64,000 bases of DNA from Labia minor (GCA_963082975.1 OY720350.1:19996910-20060909), one strand, 5' to 3'. Positions 11,441 to 23,428 are shown, counted from the stretch's first letter. Program-made: numbers and translations. The notes: a model not told the origin generated them from the sequence alone.

Positions 11441-12104
11441 GAGCTGTGGCCAGGTCCGAACCGACCGACGGTTTGAAGTAAATTAATTTCCAGCTATAGA
11501 AACAATTTCAAATAATTTTAATATATCTATTAATGTAATAAAAAACATATATGCATATAACATAAATATTTTTAATTTTATTTTATTTATAATATATGTA
11601 TATATTTATATGTAAGACCAGGCTGTGACGTCATGAATGGCTGGATGACGTCATATAATTTTAAATCAAGAAAAAACTAATAAATATGATTTTCCCGAGG
11701 ATAAAACCAATACAAAGTGCATGATTCGTGGTGATATATAAAAAAATCTCCTCATGTGAAATTTGGTGTGAAAATAACCCATCCCTTCCTATCGTCGATC
11801 GCTAATACTACCACTTCCGGTTCACGGATTTGCACCAAAAGTTGATCAATTCATCCCACTGATGCATTAAGTAAATATACCAAATTTCATCAAAATCGGT
11901 TGAGCCGTTCAGGCTGTACACATCTATAATATATTACAGACAGACGGACGGACAGACGGACAGACGGACGGACAGACATCATGCTAAAAATACTTTTTTC
12001 TGTTTAGAAAATGCATGATTCGTGGAGATATGTAAAAATCTCCACATGTGAAATTTGGTGTGAAAACAATACCTCCCTTACTATCGTCGGTCGGTAAAAA
12101 TATA
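11441..12104 (+). repeat. R2 family, longest copy
   Basis: Starts gagctgtggccaggtccgaa. The R2 3' module (gcatgattcgtgg..gat, aaatctcc hairpin, tgtgaaaa, then ccttcctatcgtcgatcg) occurs twice, ending near 11810 and at 12104. Between them lie the aaccgattttgatgaaattt-type motif and a (GGAC)n microsatellite. It looks like a dimer or composite of two R2 units. Confidence 0.75.
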
Positions 12105-12540
12105 TTGAAAATTAATTTCTTTTTATTAATTACTTATTAATTGAACCCAGAAATTATTATTGATCGTTAGAAAAAAAAAATTAAATCATACTTAAATGAT
12201 ATTAAATATATTTATAATGATTCGATAATAATTTTAATAAATTATCATTAAATGCTTATTGATACAAGATACAATCAATTTAATTGTTTCAAAATTTCAC
12301 ATTTTATAAATTCAATAAATTAAAAAAAAAAATCCAAAAATTATTATAAAATAAATTATATATTTAATTTAATTTCCCTTCAATATATAATAAATTTTTA
12401 ATTAATTTCCTATTATACAAAAACTAACTATATTAAAAATTCTTACAGACCTAAAAATAATTTATATTTTATTAATTTTAAAAATATTTTTAGTAATCTT
12501 TTATAACTTATTTAAATACATATTTTCTCCCCTTTTTACC

Positions 12541-12715
12541 TACCGACGATAGTATGGGAGGTATTGTTTTCACACCAAATTTCACATGAGGAGATTTTTC
12601 CATATCTCCACGAATCATGAACTTTGTATTGGTTTTATCCTCGTGAAAAATCATTTTCTATTATTTTTTTCTTAATTTAAAATTATATGACGTCATCCAG
12701 CCATTCAAATCTTTG
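12541..12715 (-). repeat. R2 family fragment
   Basis: Begins taccgacgatagtatgggag, includes the hairpin module and the tgacgtcatccagcc motif, then breaks off next to an R1 fragment. Confidence 0.65.
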
Positions 12716-12730
12716 AAAAGAATTAATCTT

Positions 12731-13038
12731 AAAGTGTCCGTAAAAATAAAAATATGTTTGATAGTTTTTTTCCATGATTAAAAATTGTATAAAACTGCTA
12801 TATATAGAATTTCAGCTTGATTGAATCACTGAAAGTACCGGAATTAATTTTTTAACACTGCAAATCACGAGCCAACATTTGACGTGGTGCCATCAACAAA
12901 GAGCCAAACATGCGCTGGTTTTATAAATATTTATTAATTTTAATTTATAATTTATAATTAATTAAATTTAATTTAACTATAATATATGTTATTTAATCTA
13001 ATTCCAATTTGCGAGATAGTCGAGTGGAGACCCTGCAG
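12731..13038 (-). repeat. R1 family, 5' half
   Basis: Runs from aaagtgtccgtaaaaataaa through the ctatatatag and tgacgtggtgccatc core to gcgagatagtcgagtggaga. The hairpin end is missing. Confidence 0.75.
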
Positions 13039-13309
13039 CTAATTTAATTTAAAAATCCATTAATATTTGAATTTGATAAAAATCTGCTTTCAAGATCAAG
13101 AAAACATTCCTATATATATAGACTATTTATGTATATAATATCTAATCAAAAACATACCTGTTAAAAAGGGGGCCAAGTTCCTATCGGCTATTTGTTTGCC
13201 TAAAAAAGGGTTCAAATCCATCCCAATGCCAAGTTTAGATGCACTTCAAAATCATTCATAATCATTTTTATCAACAGCCTGATTCACTGGTAAACATTTG
13301 GCATTCCAA

Positions 13310-13700
13310 AGAATCGCCACCACACCCAGTCCTCCGCCACCTGCATCCAGGCACGCGACATTATTCACGTCAACGGTCCATCTGGCCGAAATTCACTTTA
13401 CCATACACACAACTTAAAATATGGTATAGTTGTTAAAATACGTAGGTACATGGTTTAAAATATCTAAAATTATAATACTTAGAAATTTGAACTTGGCAGG
13501 TTTTCGTGCTGTACAAAACACTCAGTCCCACACCAAGTCCTCCGCCTCCTGCATCCAAGCACACTACACGCCACTTTATTCACGTCAACGGTTCATCTGG
13601 CCGAAATTCACTTTACCATATACCCAACGTAAAATATAGTATAGTGTTAAAATACGTAGGTACTTGGTTTAAAATATCTACAATTTTAATACTTAGAATT
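13310..13700. repeat. Tandem duplication of about 219 bp
   Basis: Two diverged units share cccagtcctccgcc.cctgca, attcacgtcaacggt, ctggccgaaattcacttta and aaaatacgtaggtac. Overlapping short ORFs here are repeat artefacts. Confidence 0.65.
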
Positions 13701-13756
13701 AGCAGATTAATTTATATATTTAAATAATAAATACAATTATACAATTAATCTATTGT

Positions 13757-14010
13757 TACGTCCCTTTAGAGGAAAAAAATCAAAACGTTGTGGGTAATGA
13801 ACCTCTTCCGGTTGAGCTACATTTCTCAAAAGTTGATAGAAAAGTACGAATTTTGAATAATGCCCGTATACCAAATTTCATTATTTTAGCAGACAGACAT
13901 TTTTTCAACCTTAGTCAAAATGATTCAGGAACCTTCAAAACGTATAAAAACATCAAAATCTCGACATTGAAAATTTTCGTGATCGCAATACTATCTCTGA
14001 CGAGATAGTA
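13757..14010 (+). repeat. R1 family, 3' half
   Basis: Starts in the middle of the family at ctttagaggaaaaaaatc and ends with the hairpin actatctctgacgagatagt. Together with 12731-13038 it could represent one copy broken by rearrangement, but the two are in opposite orientation. Confidence 0.75.
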
Positions 14011-14930
14011 AAAAATGTATTCAATTAAAACAAAATAAACTATTCAATTAATTTATGAAAAATAAAATTAAAATTAATCACTGTCTGTTGTCGTAAGTCG
14101 GTTTTCTTTGACAAAAAATTGGTCCAATGTTTGCTGAACATATTATTATTGAATTTACACATCTAAATGAAACGAGCAATCAATATATAATTCATATCTA
14201 TTTAAAAATAAATTCAAAATTCAAAATATTATTTACAAAATTTGCGATGATCTCATTAGAAAACATCAATTTTTTAAATCTTGTTTTGTTACACATTGTA
14301 TTTATTATTTCATTTAACATTCCAATTAATTTTCCACAAAAACATATCAAGTTGATTTACATTCTTTAATATCCTTCCAATGAACAAAAAGAAAATTTAA
14401 AAAAAAATTAAAGATTCGAACCCAAAACAACGCACCCTCGAAAATCTAACGAACTACAGTGAAAATTAGTACTAATTAAGCACCCCCACAACTTCGAAAA
14501 AAACGCAAAACAGAACGAGGTATTGGTGTATAAAACCACCCACCCTGGTATATAAAATAACAAATTATGGATTGTAATGGATTGCCTTTGAATATTGATA
14601 AAAATAAATAATTTAAATCATTTTAAATACTATACTATATTGAAAAAGTAAATCTTTCCTATTTTTCAGGAATTATTTTGGAAAATATAAGAAATGTCCC
14701 CGAATCAAAATTAAAAAAAATAAAACAAGAACTTTTGTCAATATTGTATAGAAATTTTTTTTTTCCAATCCAAAATAACCGATCAACTTTATTTGGATAG
14801 GGATTTTTTTTTTAAAGAAGGATTTCTTTATGCAACGTTTGATAAACAACACGAAAAGAATATTTTATATTTTTTTAAATTTTATTTTTGAATAATTTGG
14901 CCTTGTTTTCGTTTTTTAAACATTCATTAG
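14011..14930. other. AT-rich intergenic stretch, no gene seen
   Basis: Low-complexity sequence. Short ORFs rich in Ile, Asn and Lys have no recognisable motif. Confidence 0.4.
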
Positions 14931-15358
14931 TTAGTGAAAGCGTTTAGTGCTGGTTGTCTGGTTGCTTTTTCCTTCCCATGGTTTACTCATCGTTGACTTT
15001 CATCCAGGTATGAAATGGTGCGATTGTATCGATGGAAAAGATGATTTCAACTTTGGTCGGCGGGGAAAGCGATCGGGAGTGGAGGGAAGGATGCGTTTTT
15101 TCACGAGACAAACATCAAAAGAGGTGAAGGACATCGAACAGACCGCACCGGTTCCTCGGAGATGAACCACCGCTCTCTGTTCGTCTACCCTTAGAAGAGC
15201 TGTGTTCTTCTCCATCGAGCTCGAAGCCAGTAAACTGGAGAATGGTGTGCATTCCAATTGGGTGTTGGTTCTTCTTTTTCATTCCATGGACGGGCGCCGT
15301 CTTGCTTCCCGGAAGGTCCAACAGCTGTTAGATGAGGTAATCGCCTTTCTTGTAATCC

Positions 15359-15403
<45 letters not shown>

Positions 15404-15545
15404 CATCCCAAGGATTGTGCCATTACAGTGGTCAAATTCAGAAAAAAAGCGATTTCCGAAAAGAAAGTATCGAAAAGAAGAACAGGTCGCTTTCGAATGG
15501 CTCGAGTGCACTCACTCACTCTCATCGACAAAGTCAAGTTCACTC
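14930..15545 (+). other. GC-richer block with (CAA)15; possible first exon
   Basis: About 600 bp with clearly higher GC than its surroundings. On the plus strand, an ATG in good context at 15287 reads MDGRRLASRKVQQLLDE and meets a GAG|GTAATC donor-like site at 15332. A (CAA)n run follows at 15358-15403, in the putative intron; it produces a polyglutamine ORF that I do not accept as protein. No homologous family was recognised. It could be a promoter or 5'UTR plus a short first exon, or unrelated sequence. Confidence 0.25.
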
Positions 15546-16232
15546 GTTATTTTTATTTATTTATTTATTTATTTTTTTTTTTTTATTTTTTTCATCTATA
15601 AATCAACAACATTCAATCACAACTCTTATTAATTTCCCTCTTTTTTTGCTTTAATAAATGTTATTAAATAATTTATAGAATTGGAATTAAAATAATAAAT
15701 AAATAAAAACAAAACACAAACATTCATATATATCAGTAATTTTGGTCAAACGTTAGCAAAATCGGCACCCACGTTGCACACAGCTTTCCATGTTCAAATG
15801 GTTGTGCAAAATATTTCGCACACGTTCAGCTGACATCGTACAGGTCTCAGCTATCTTGAATGTTGAAAAATAAAGCAAAAAAAAAAAAATTTATAAACAT
15901 CGTTTTTCTTGGTCAGGCCTGAAAGTTTTCACCCCAACCTCGCATATATATTAATTTTTATTTATATATTTATAAAAAAAAGTTAAAAACGATTAATATT
16001 ATTGCAAATAGAATATTTTCTTTTTATATTTATTCAATTTTATGAAATAAATAATGGCAAATAATTTATTATTTTTTTTTTTTTTTGTGAATTTATGTTA
16101 CTTTAACGATTCATTAATTCCTTTTATTATAAAATCTTATTAAAAAAGTTTTTTTTAAATTCCAAAAAAAAATCCACTATTCTAATTTTATGTTAATCTT
16201 AAGCTAAATTATATTATATAAAATTTCCTTAC

Positions 16233-16445
16233 TCATTTTTACAATGAGCAGCTGTGATAACATATTGGGAACTTATTAATGTAGATCCACATATTAGTTT
16301 ATTCTTTTTATATAAAATACCATACCATGGAAGGGTATTTTGTATTTTGATACCCCCAACAATTCGATATTCTTGATTATATATTCGCCCACATTCTATT
16401 AAATTCAAAATCAAAAATAGCATTATTTTTTCTATATCTATATTA

Positions 16446-16486
<41 letters not shown>

Positions 16487-16559
16487 TTATTTATTTACCT
16501 TGAGCAAATGAAATAGAAAATATTGCAAAACATCCCAAAAGAGGAGTTAAGAAAAACAT
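16233..16559 (-). CDS. Trypsin-like serine protease, 5' two exons only
   Basis: Exon 1 (16499-16559) encodes the signal peptide [20 protein letters not shown] and ends in phase 1 at CAAG|GTAAAT. Exon 2 (16233-16395) starts AG|AA TGT GG, giving ECG, then the activation site YRIVGG and the catalytic histidine block VITAAHC, ending at GA|GTAAGG. Phases match the corresponding exons of the other two trypsin-like loci here. The 103-bp intron is mostly (TA)n. No exon with the catalytic Asp or Ser was found downstream (11-16.2 kb), so this is probably a truncated copy; more distant exons beyond 15 kb are possible. Secreted S1 protease family by homology. Confidence 0.65.
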
Positions 16560-16689
16560 TATGTGTTATACATGAGTGAAAGCTCTAATCGGTGTAAATG
16601 AAAATATATCTACTTGCTTCCAGGTAGATAACGTCATTGTGATAAAGGGAATAAATATATATGCTTAAATTTATAGGTTTATTTTTACA

Positions 16690-16734
<45 letters not shown>

Positions 16735-16745
16735 TATATCAGCGG

Positions 16746-16870
16746 TCGGGGAACCGGGGTGAATTACCCCAAATGAGGGGTATAAATGAAACTTTTGTGA
16801 GTAAAAAGTCGGGGAGCCGGTGTAAATTACCCCAAATGGCGTATAAATGAAACTTTTATGAGTAAAAAGT
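16746..16870. repeat. Two tandem 62-bp units
   Basis: Unit gtcggggaaccggggtgaat, ttaccccaaatg, tataaatgaaactttt.tga, gtaaaaa, repeated twice. Starts just after a (TA)n run with cagcggtcgg, which resembles a hAT terminus, but no partner end was found. Confidence 0.55.
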
Positions 16871-17370
16871 ATATATTTTTAATTTGCTATTTTATAAACC
16901 TGTTAGTATTTTACAAATTAAATTTTTAGTTATTTCATATTGGAACACCCTATATATATGTTAGGAGAGAGGAAAGTAGGCTTATCAAAAGAATAGTAAA
17001 ACATTCAATGGTAGTGAAGAATATAAAAAAACTTATTTATTTCATATCAATTGTGTATGATAAAAAAAATTATCCCCATAAAATTAGATTATGATGAAAG
17101 GTATATGTAGGTATATGTAAATTCCAAAAATTATTATACAGTGAGGAAAGTTTTATAAAAATATACCCATTCATATTGAATCTTTTATTATTTTTATTAA
17201 TTAAAGGGAGTTCAGGAAATAATGACGCATATTAAAGTGTTCTAGAACATATAAAATTTATATTAAACACTAAAATAATCCCTGGGATGCCTACTTTAAT
17301 GTTCCAAAATTTCATAACATTCAGGTGAATTGTTGAGACAGACATAGAGGACAAATAGACTAACAGACAA

Positions 17371-17407
<37 letters not shown>

Positions 17408-17418
17408 TAATAATGATA

Positions 17419-17555
17419 GACTCTTCAGTGGTTTAGTGGTTAGCATGACAGTCTACCACACTGAAGATTCGAGTTTGGGAAATTCAATAATTAATAATTT
17501 ATCTTTAAAGCTCTGGGTGATCCTCAGGGTCTATCCGAAAATAATATAAATAAAA
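17419..17555 (+). repeat. tRNA-derived SINE (family S1)
   Basis: The head reads ttcagtggtttagtggttagca (box A-like TAGTGGTTAGC) and gaagattcgagtt (box B-like), followed by a shared body with gggtctatccg and an (AAT)-rich tail. Other copies lie at 25540-25668 and 38939-39086. Confidence 0.7.
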
Positions 17556-17605
17556 TTGAAATGTATACAAAATAGAAATAGAAGAAAAGGAAAAAAATAA
17601 CTTAC

Positions 17606-20253
17606 TTATTATAAGGTTTCATGCCGTATAAATATGCTAGGCTATTAACAAACCATGTCAAATGTAATATTAAAACATATCTATAGCAGAAACAGAGACA
17701 AAATGAATCCCATGCATTTTCACTCCAAAAGTAAACAGGAACAAAAACGGGAATTAGAATTGAAAACAACAAATAGAGTGGAAAATAATATCTAAAAATA
17801 AAAATTCTTCGATTAATTGATTTGATTTTCAAATTAGAATATAAAATAAATGCTTAATTTAGATGAAGGAGAAAATTTTGGGGATAGGATCATAAAAAGA
17901 CGTTAATTGGTAGATGAATGAAGGGCCAAAACTGCTCTAGGAGGGAAAAACAGAATGAGTGTTGCTCAATCTTAACAATTTTTACTAGTTAATTAATCTG
18001 GATGAAATGGAGAATAGAGCGGGAAAGAAATAATGAATGATAGTGTTTTATTACTTGGTTTGGAATCGAATGAAAGGATCAGCTTCAAGGTCCGACATAT
18101 CAATGGTGAGTCCCTTTTCCTTGACTTGAGGATGTTTTCGCATGAAAAGCCATCCCATGTGGGAGAAGAAGAAGCCACGATTTGAATTATGAGGGTCTGC
18201 ATCTGTATCACTGTATTTATGATGTTGACGATGATCGCGGCACCATGTAATCATTGCATTCTGTCCAGCTATCGTATGACACATCACCAAAAACAAGCGT
18301 AAAGGCCATTTAGCTTTGTAAGTTTTATGCGCGAACAATCGATGCCCACCAGCAGTGACTCCCATTCCCGATAAATGACCAATTAAGGTTGCTAAAAAAT
18401 TAATTATATTCTTTGTTATTCATTATTTTAATTTTAGTAATTATTTAGTCTAACCGATGGATCATGGATTTGGATAAAACTTTACCACGGGGTTCTTTTT
18501 TTTTTTTGATTCAAAACAAACTTTCCTTATGCAGTATGTGGTGGTCGTTTCTAGTTTACGAGATAAAAATTATTAAAGTTTGCGTATCGATATATTTAAT
18601 TAATTTATTTATTTAATTAATTAATTTTTTAATCTTCTTATATCCAAACCGAACTTATAAAAATCAGAAAAATAGTGGAGCCCTCTGTTGGTCAAATAAT
18701 AAAAGATGGTAATTAAATAGAATATCAATGGATTTATATGCAAACTTTAATAATTTGTATTTCGTAAACTTGAAGCGACCGCCACGTACTGCTTAAGGAA
18801 AGTTTTTTTTTAATCAAAATTAGCTGGAGTGTCACCACTCGGCTATCTCGCAATTTGAATTGGATTAAATAATATAATATATTATATTTAAATTAAATTT
18901 AATTAATTATAAATTATAAATTAAAATTAAAAGATAATATTTATTAAACCAGCGTATGTTTGGCTCTTTGTTGATGGCACCACATCACGTGTTGGCGCGT
19001 GAGATTTGCAGTGTTAAAAAATTAATTCTGGTACTTTCAGCGATTCAATCAAGCTGAAATTCTATATATAGCAGTTTTATACAATTTTTAATCATATGAA
19101 AAACTAACAAACATATATCTTTATTATTTAGAGGAAAAAAAATGAAAACGCGCGCGCGCGTGGTAGGTAATGACCCTCTTCCGGTTGAGCTACATTTCTC
19201 AAAAGTTGATAGAAAACTACGAATTTTGAATAATGCCCAAATTTCATGATTCTAGCTCAAACCGTTTTAGCGTAATCTTGTCTACATACACACACACACA
19301 GAGAGAGACATTTTTCTCAAACTTAGTGAAAATGACTCAGGAACCTTCAAAACGTATAAAAACATAAAAATCTCAACATCGAAAATTTTCGTGATCGCAA
19401 TACTATCTCTGGCGAGATAGTAAAAAGGAATCCAGAGGTAAAGTTTTATCCAAATCCATGATACATCGGTTAGACTAAACAATACTTACCATATAACCAT
19501 GTTTGCCATCTAATTTTAAAACAATAATAAACATAGATACCACGAAAACTTAAAAGATGTAAAATAATTGCAATAAAAATATTTGGCCATACTAATTCAT
19601 TTTTAAAAAAACTTAGTAGACGTTAGAAAATTATTACCATATTTTTTTTCATCATATTTCGATATTTCCTTTTCATTTGCATCGTTTTCACTAAAAAAAA
19701 ATTAATAAACGAAAATTATACTAAATTATTCTATTATAGAAAATAGATCAAAATTGCTTATTCTTAGACAAAACGAAAGAAACAAAGAATAGAATAGAAG
19801 ACAGTTTGAGACCTTTTGTTGCTCTCTATCAATCTGTCTAATCTGCATTAATTATTAATTAAAATAATTTTTCAAAATTTATTTTTTAATTCATTTTAAC
19901 ACTAAAAAAATAAATATCATAATTAAACATGCATTTAAAAAAAATGATGTTGATGGTTATTCATTGTTGCTTAACTATTAGATAAATCATTGTTTGAAAA
20001 CGTTCAAAATCAAAACGACAATTCAATGCAACTTGGAAGATATTAAAGTTAAAGGATCAATTTAATAAGGTAAATCAAGTTCCAAAATCCATAAAAAAAA
20101 CTCTTTATAATTTTAAATGAAATACATCAATAAAAAATATTCAAATAATAACTATAAAAATATCACAATTTAATTATTTTATGATTCGATGGTAAAGAAG
20201 AACATTTGTTTAATTTACCTTCTTATAGTGGGATGTTCTTCGTATAATTTCAT
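17606..20253 (-). CDS. Acyl-CoA Delta9 desaturase-like gene, 3' exon not found
   Basis: Five exons join in phase: 20219-20253 (start ATG), 19638-19690, 19490-19591, 18055-18391 and 17606-17791, giving about 238 residues. Histidine box 1 is HRLFAH (about residues 80-85) and box 2 is HRQHH (117-121). They are followed by DADPHN and GFFFSHMGWL, then a hydrophobic pair and WFVNSLAYLYG. Membrane di-iron desaturases of the ER use these boxes to bind iron and insert a Delta9 double bond into fatty acyl-CoA. Two oddities: the His of the NSxxH iron-binding site is Tyr here (NSLAY, residue 229), and box 3 (HNYHH) was not found between the last donor and the next gene or beyond. The N-terminus is also short. 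It may be a decayed paralogue. An R1 repeat sits in the 18391-19490 intron. Confidence 0.75.
18822..19422 (+). repeat. R1 family, complete copy in desaturase intron
   Basis: Starts agctggagtgtcaccactcg, with core cgtatgtttggctctttgtt and ctatatatagcag, contains a (CA)n/(GA)n tract, and ends with the hairpin actatctctggcgagatagt. At 601 bp it is among the best copies. Confidence 0.85.
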
Positions 20254-20524
20254 TATAAATATAAATAATTTGATTGAATCCTTTATACTCGGGCATTATA
20301 TATACAAATGATTTAATTATATTCAGTCTGATGACCCATTGATAATCAATCATTTGAGGTTAATTTCCTGTTTTGTTCTCTCATCGTAATTAATTAATTT
20401 TAAAAATAGTTTATTAAATATTTAGTATAAACATAAATTAAAATGGATATTAAATGAAAACACGAGTATTGATTAAATACATACTTTAATATACTTTGTG
20501 AAATAAATTATTGAAGATGTACTC

Positions 20525-20745
20525 TTAGTTCTAGGACACGTGGCTAGAATGGGAGAGGAAAGAATGGCGAAGGGTATATTTGTGGGATTGAGAAGACTAA
20601 AGACGCGAAGGGTAGACAATGAAGGAAGGGACGTGAGAGAGATGGGAGAGGGTCTGAGTTGGATGGTTATGGATAGGGACACTTGGAGAAATGAGGTTAC
20701 TGCGGAGAAGAACTTTCGAGTTCAGTAGAGCCAAAAAGATAGATT
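20525..20745 (+). repeat. LINE 3' fragment (GHVARM family)
   Basis: Plus-strand reading HVARMGEERMAKG, then VREMGEGLSWMVMDRDTW: the C-terminal region common after the reverse transcriptase in many arthropod LINEs. Related pieces lie at 25062-25145, 53283-53830 and, more diverged, 54340-54500. Confidence 0.65.
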
Positions 20746-20754
20746 ATTTACTTA

Positions 20755-21178
20755 TTATTATTATTATATTTATTATTACAAGTATTATTAATAAATATTA
20801 TAATAATTAATAATTAATAATAATAATATTAAGAATATTATGAATTATAAATTAATTTCAATTTTTGAATATTTTCATATTTCTGATAAAACAAAAATAT
20901 ATAAAAAATATCAAAAAACCAATTTAATAATAATAATAATATTAATAATTTATAAATAAAAAATTATTGGATGTTCAATTAAGAAACTTTTGAACTATAT
21001 GACAGGTTTGCAGCAAAATTGCTCTTTGGCCTATTCTCAGTACGTTGTTGGGGATCGAAAGTATATTATTAAAGTATTATATTTATTATTACAAGTATTA
21101 TTAATAAATATTATAATAATTAATAATAATAATATTAAGAATATTATGAATTATAAATTGAATTCAATTTTTGTATGT
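20755..21178. repeat. Local duplication of about 110 bp
   Basis: The string tatttattattacaagtattattaataaat through aagaatattatgaattataaatt occurs at 20760-20870 and again at 21075-21175. Confidence 0.65.
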
Positions 21179-21480
21179 TCTTCTTTGTTTTGCCAGATCT
21201 TCTTGAAGACAATTATCTGGATTTACTGCCGATCGAGTTCCATTAATTAGATGATGATAATGTAACTTTCCGGCTTTTTTAATAAGGGTATTGATGTTCA
21301 GTGTGCCCATATACACATATGAATGTTCTTTGGGTGTTAACTTCATTTTTCTTTTTAGGTGTTCGTGAAGATCTGTGTCCTCCAGAACGAGTGGATTGAG
21401 TACCACCTGGAGTATTCTTCTCATCACGATCCATTGTTGCGTGTGGTTGCTTATTTTGAAGTAATCCTGCTAGAGCAGGG
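21164..21480 (-). other. Possible retroelement-derived reading frame
   Basis: A minus-strand frame reads KLTPKEHSYVYMGTLNINTL and LINGTRSAVNPDNCLQEDLA, with composition unlike AT-rich noise. I could not assign it. A tRNA-like head lies 80 bp beyond, which suggests retroelement debris. Confidence 0.3.
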
Positions 21481-21561
21481 TTATATAGATCCAGGCTTGT
21501 CAGTTCCTGGAGCGGGAGGCAGGTGATGTTAAATTGAATTTATTAGAAAAATTTGTTTTTA

Positions 21562-21627
21562 GTTGGAATCGAACGCCGACTTCATGTGTAGAAAGTTGCC
21601 ACTATACACGCACGGCCCAGCTGCCTT
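21562..21627 (-). repeat. tRNA-like sequence, probable SINE head
   Basis: The minus strand reads gggccgtgcgtgtatagtgg (box A-like), then gtcggcgttcgattcca (box B-like). Anticodon and T stems pair poorly, so I do not call it a functional tRNA. Confidence 0.45.
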
Positions 21628-22143
21628 CTAAAGGTATATTATTATAATGCTATAATTTTTTAATAAAAAACGAATCCCTCAGTCAGAGAAACTGTCCCTA
21701 AAATATCAACGCTAAAAAATTCTGCAATTTTTAAATGATATAAAATTAAATTTTAATTTAAATATTATAATAATATTGCTCAAATATCATATTCAATTTT
21801 AGATTTTTAAAAATATTTTTTTTCTTTTTCTAATAATTTCTATTTAATATTTATTATTATTATTACAATATTATAGTTATTATTAATATTGGAAATAATA
21901 TTAATGTATGATAATGAGAAAGTCAAATTATTTGAAAAATTAATATTATTATTACTAATAAATAAAATTAAAAAAAAGAAAAAAAATTTTCTTAATAATT
22001 TCTATTTAATATTTATTATTATTAATAATAATATTTAATTGTGTTAATGTGTGGAAGGAGTGATTTAGTAAATAATTTTACGAAAAAAAATCGAATTCAA
22101 ATCCTTAATGTTAATTATATTCAATCAATTTTTCTTTTTTTTA

Positions 22144-22318
22144 AATAATTTTTATTTGAATGTTTAATCTTAGTATTAAAAATATAAATAATATTGATGC
22201 CTTTTAGCGGGGAGAAGTGAAAAGGGCATCGACAGCACAATCCAAGGATTATTTTTCCATTGAACATCAAGCGATAAGCAATTTGGCCAATTCTTTGAAA
22301 AAAAATAATTTTATTGAT
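22144..22318 (+). repeat. Short A-tailed dispersed repeat (family S3)
   Basis: Reads tgatgcc.tttagcggggagaagtg, then gcacaatccaaggattattt, then agcgataagcaatttggcca followed by an A-rich run. A second copy at 23215-23428 ends in about 50 A residues. A diverged third copy lies at 59112-59210. Confidence 0.6.
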
Positions 22319-22336
22319 AAGCAATTTCTTTGGAAA

Positions 22337-22373
<37 letters not shown>

Positions 22374-22590
22374 ATAAAAAATAAATCTTTTTGTAATATT
22401 TAGTATGCATTGATCAGTGAATATGACAAGACGCCAGGTAACCTGAATCTGCGTTGTTAGGTAATTAATAACTATTTTAATTATTCACTTTAATTAATGG
22501 AATAACTATCTATGGCTGTTAAATCACTCGCCTATAAATTGTAATTATAGAGGTATAATCTTACTATATACATAAATTTATAAATTAATT

Positions 22591-23007
22591 ATGTGTATGT
22601 AGATAAGATTACGCAAAAACGGTTTGAGCTAGAATGATGAAATTTGGTACATGAGCATTATTCAAAATTCGTAGTTTTCTATCAACTTTTGAGAAATGTA
22701 GCTCAACCGGAAGAGGGTCATTACCTACCACGTGTTTTCATACTTTTTCCTCTAAACTAACCGTAAAAATAAAGAGACATGTTTGATAGTTTTTAACATG
22801 ACAAAAATTTTTATAAAACTGCTATATATAGAATTTCAGCTTGATTGAATCGCTGAAAGTACCGGAATTAATTTTTTAACACTGCAAATGACGTGGTGCC
22901 ATCAACAAAGAGCCAAATATGCGTTGGTTTCATAAATATTATTTATTAATTTATAATTTATAATTAATTAAATTAAATTTAAATATAATATATGTTAATT
23001 AATCCAG
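22591..23007 (-). repeat. R1 family, lacking both extreme ends
   Basis: Contains acggtttgagctagaatgat, gctcaaccggaagagggtca and ctatatatagaatttcagct, ending near the taattaatcc segment. The hairpin and the ctccag end are absent. Confidence 0.75.
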
Positions 23008-23214
23008 TAATTATTCCGTTGACTCCCGCAGCTAGCTGGGTTCATGAAACTTACCTTGACGGATTCCTTGTATGATTCTAAACAACTTTTTCTTATGACT
23101 TTTTGCATGATTTTAGTTTAATTAATAAAAATTAATTAATTTCCCCATGTATTCTATATGTCGCCTATACATTTTGACTGTTTTCTTTTATGCCGTGGTG
23201 TTGCCACCTACAGC

Positions 23215-23377
23215 CATTTTTAAATAATTTTTATTTGAATGTTTAATCTTAGCATTAAAAATATAAATAATATTGATGCCTGTTAGCGGGGAGAAGTGAA
23301 AAGGCCACCGTTAGCACAATTCCAATGATTATTTTTCCATTGAACATCAAGCGATAAGCAATTTGGCCAATTCTTTG

Positions 23378-23428
<51 letters not shown>
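23215..23428 (+). repeat. A-tailed dispersed repeat S3, with about 50-nt poly(A)
   Basis: Near-identical to 22144-22318 up to gccaattctttg and followed by an uninterrupted A run. The long A tail indicates retroposition. Confidence 0.6.

Noticed and set aside
13239-13727. Three overlapping proline- and histidine-rich ORFs
   Set aside because: They fall in a two-unit tandem duplication and change frame between units.
15202-15654. 150-codon plus-strand ORF with 15 glutamines
   Set aside because: The glutamines come from a (CAA)n microsatellite and the tail from homopolymer T runs. A donor-like site precedes it, and no domain is visible.
21562-21627. Functional tRNA gene
   Set aside because: Stems pair poorly and the anticodon loop is abnormal. 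It fits a SINE head better.
22121-22324. 67-codon minus-strand ORF as a host exon
   Set aside because: It lies on the antisense strand of the A-tailed S3 repeat.
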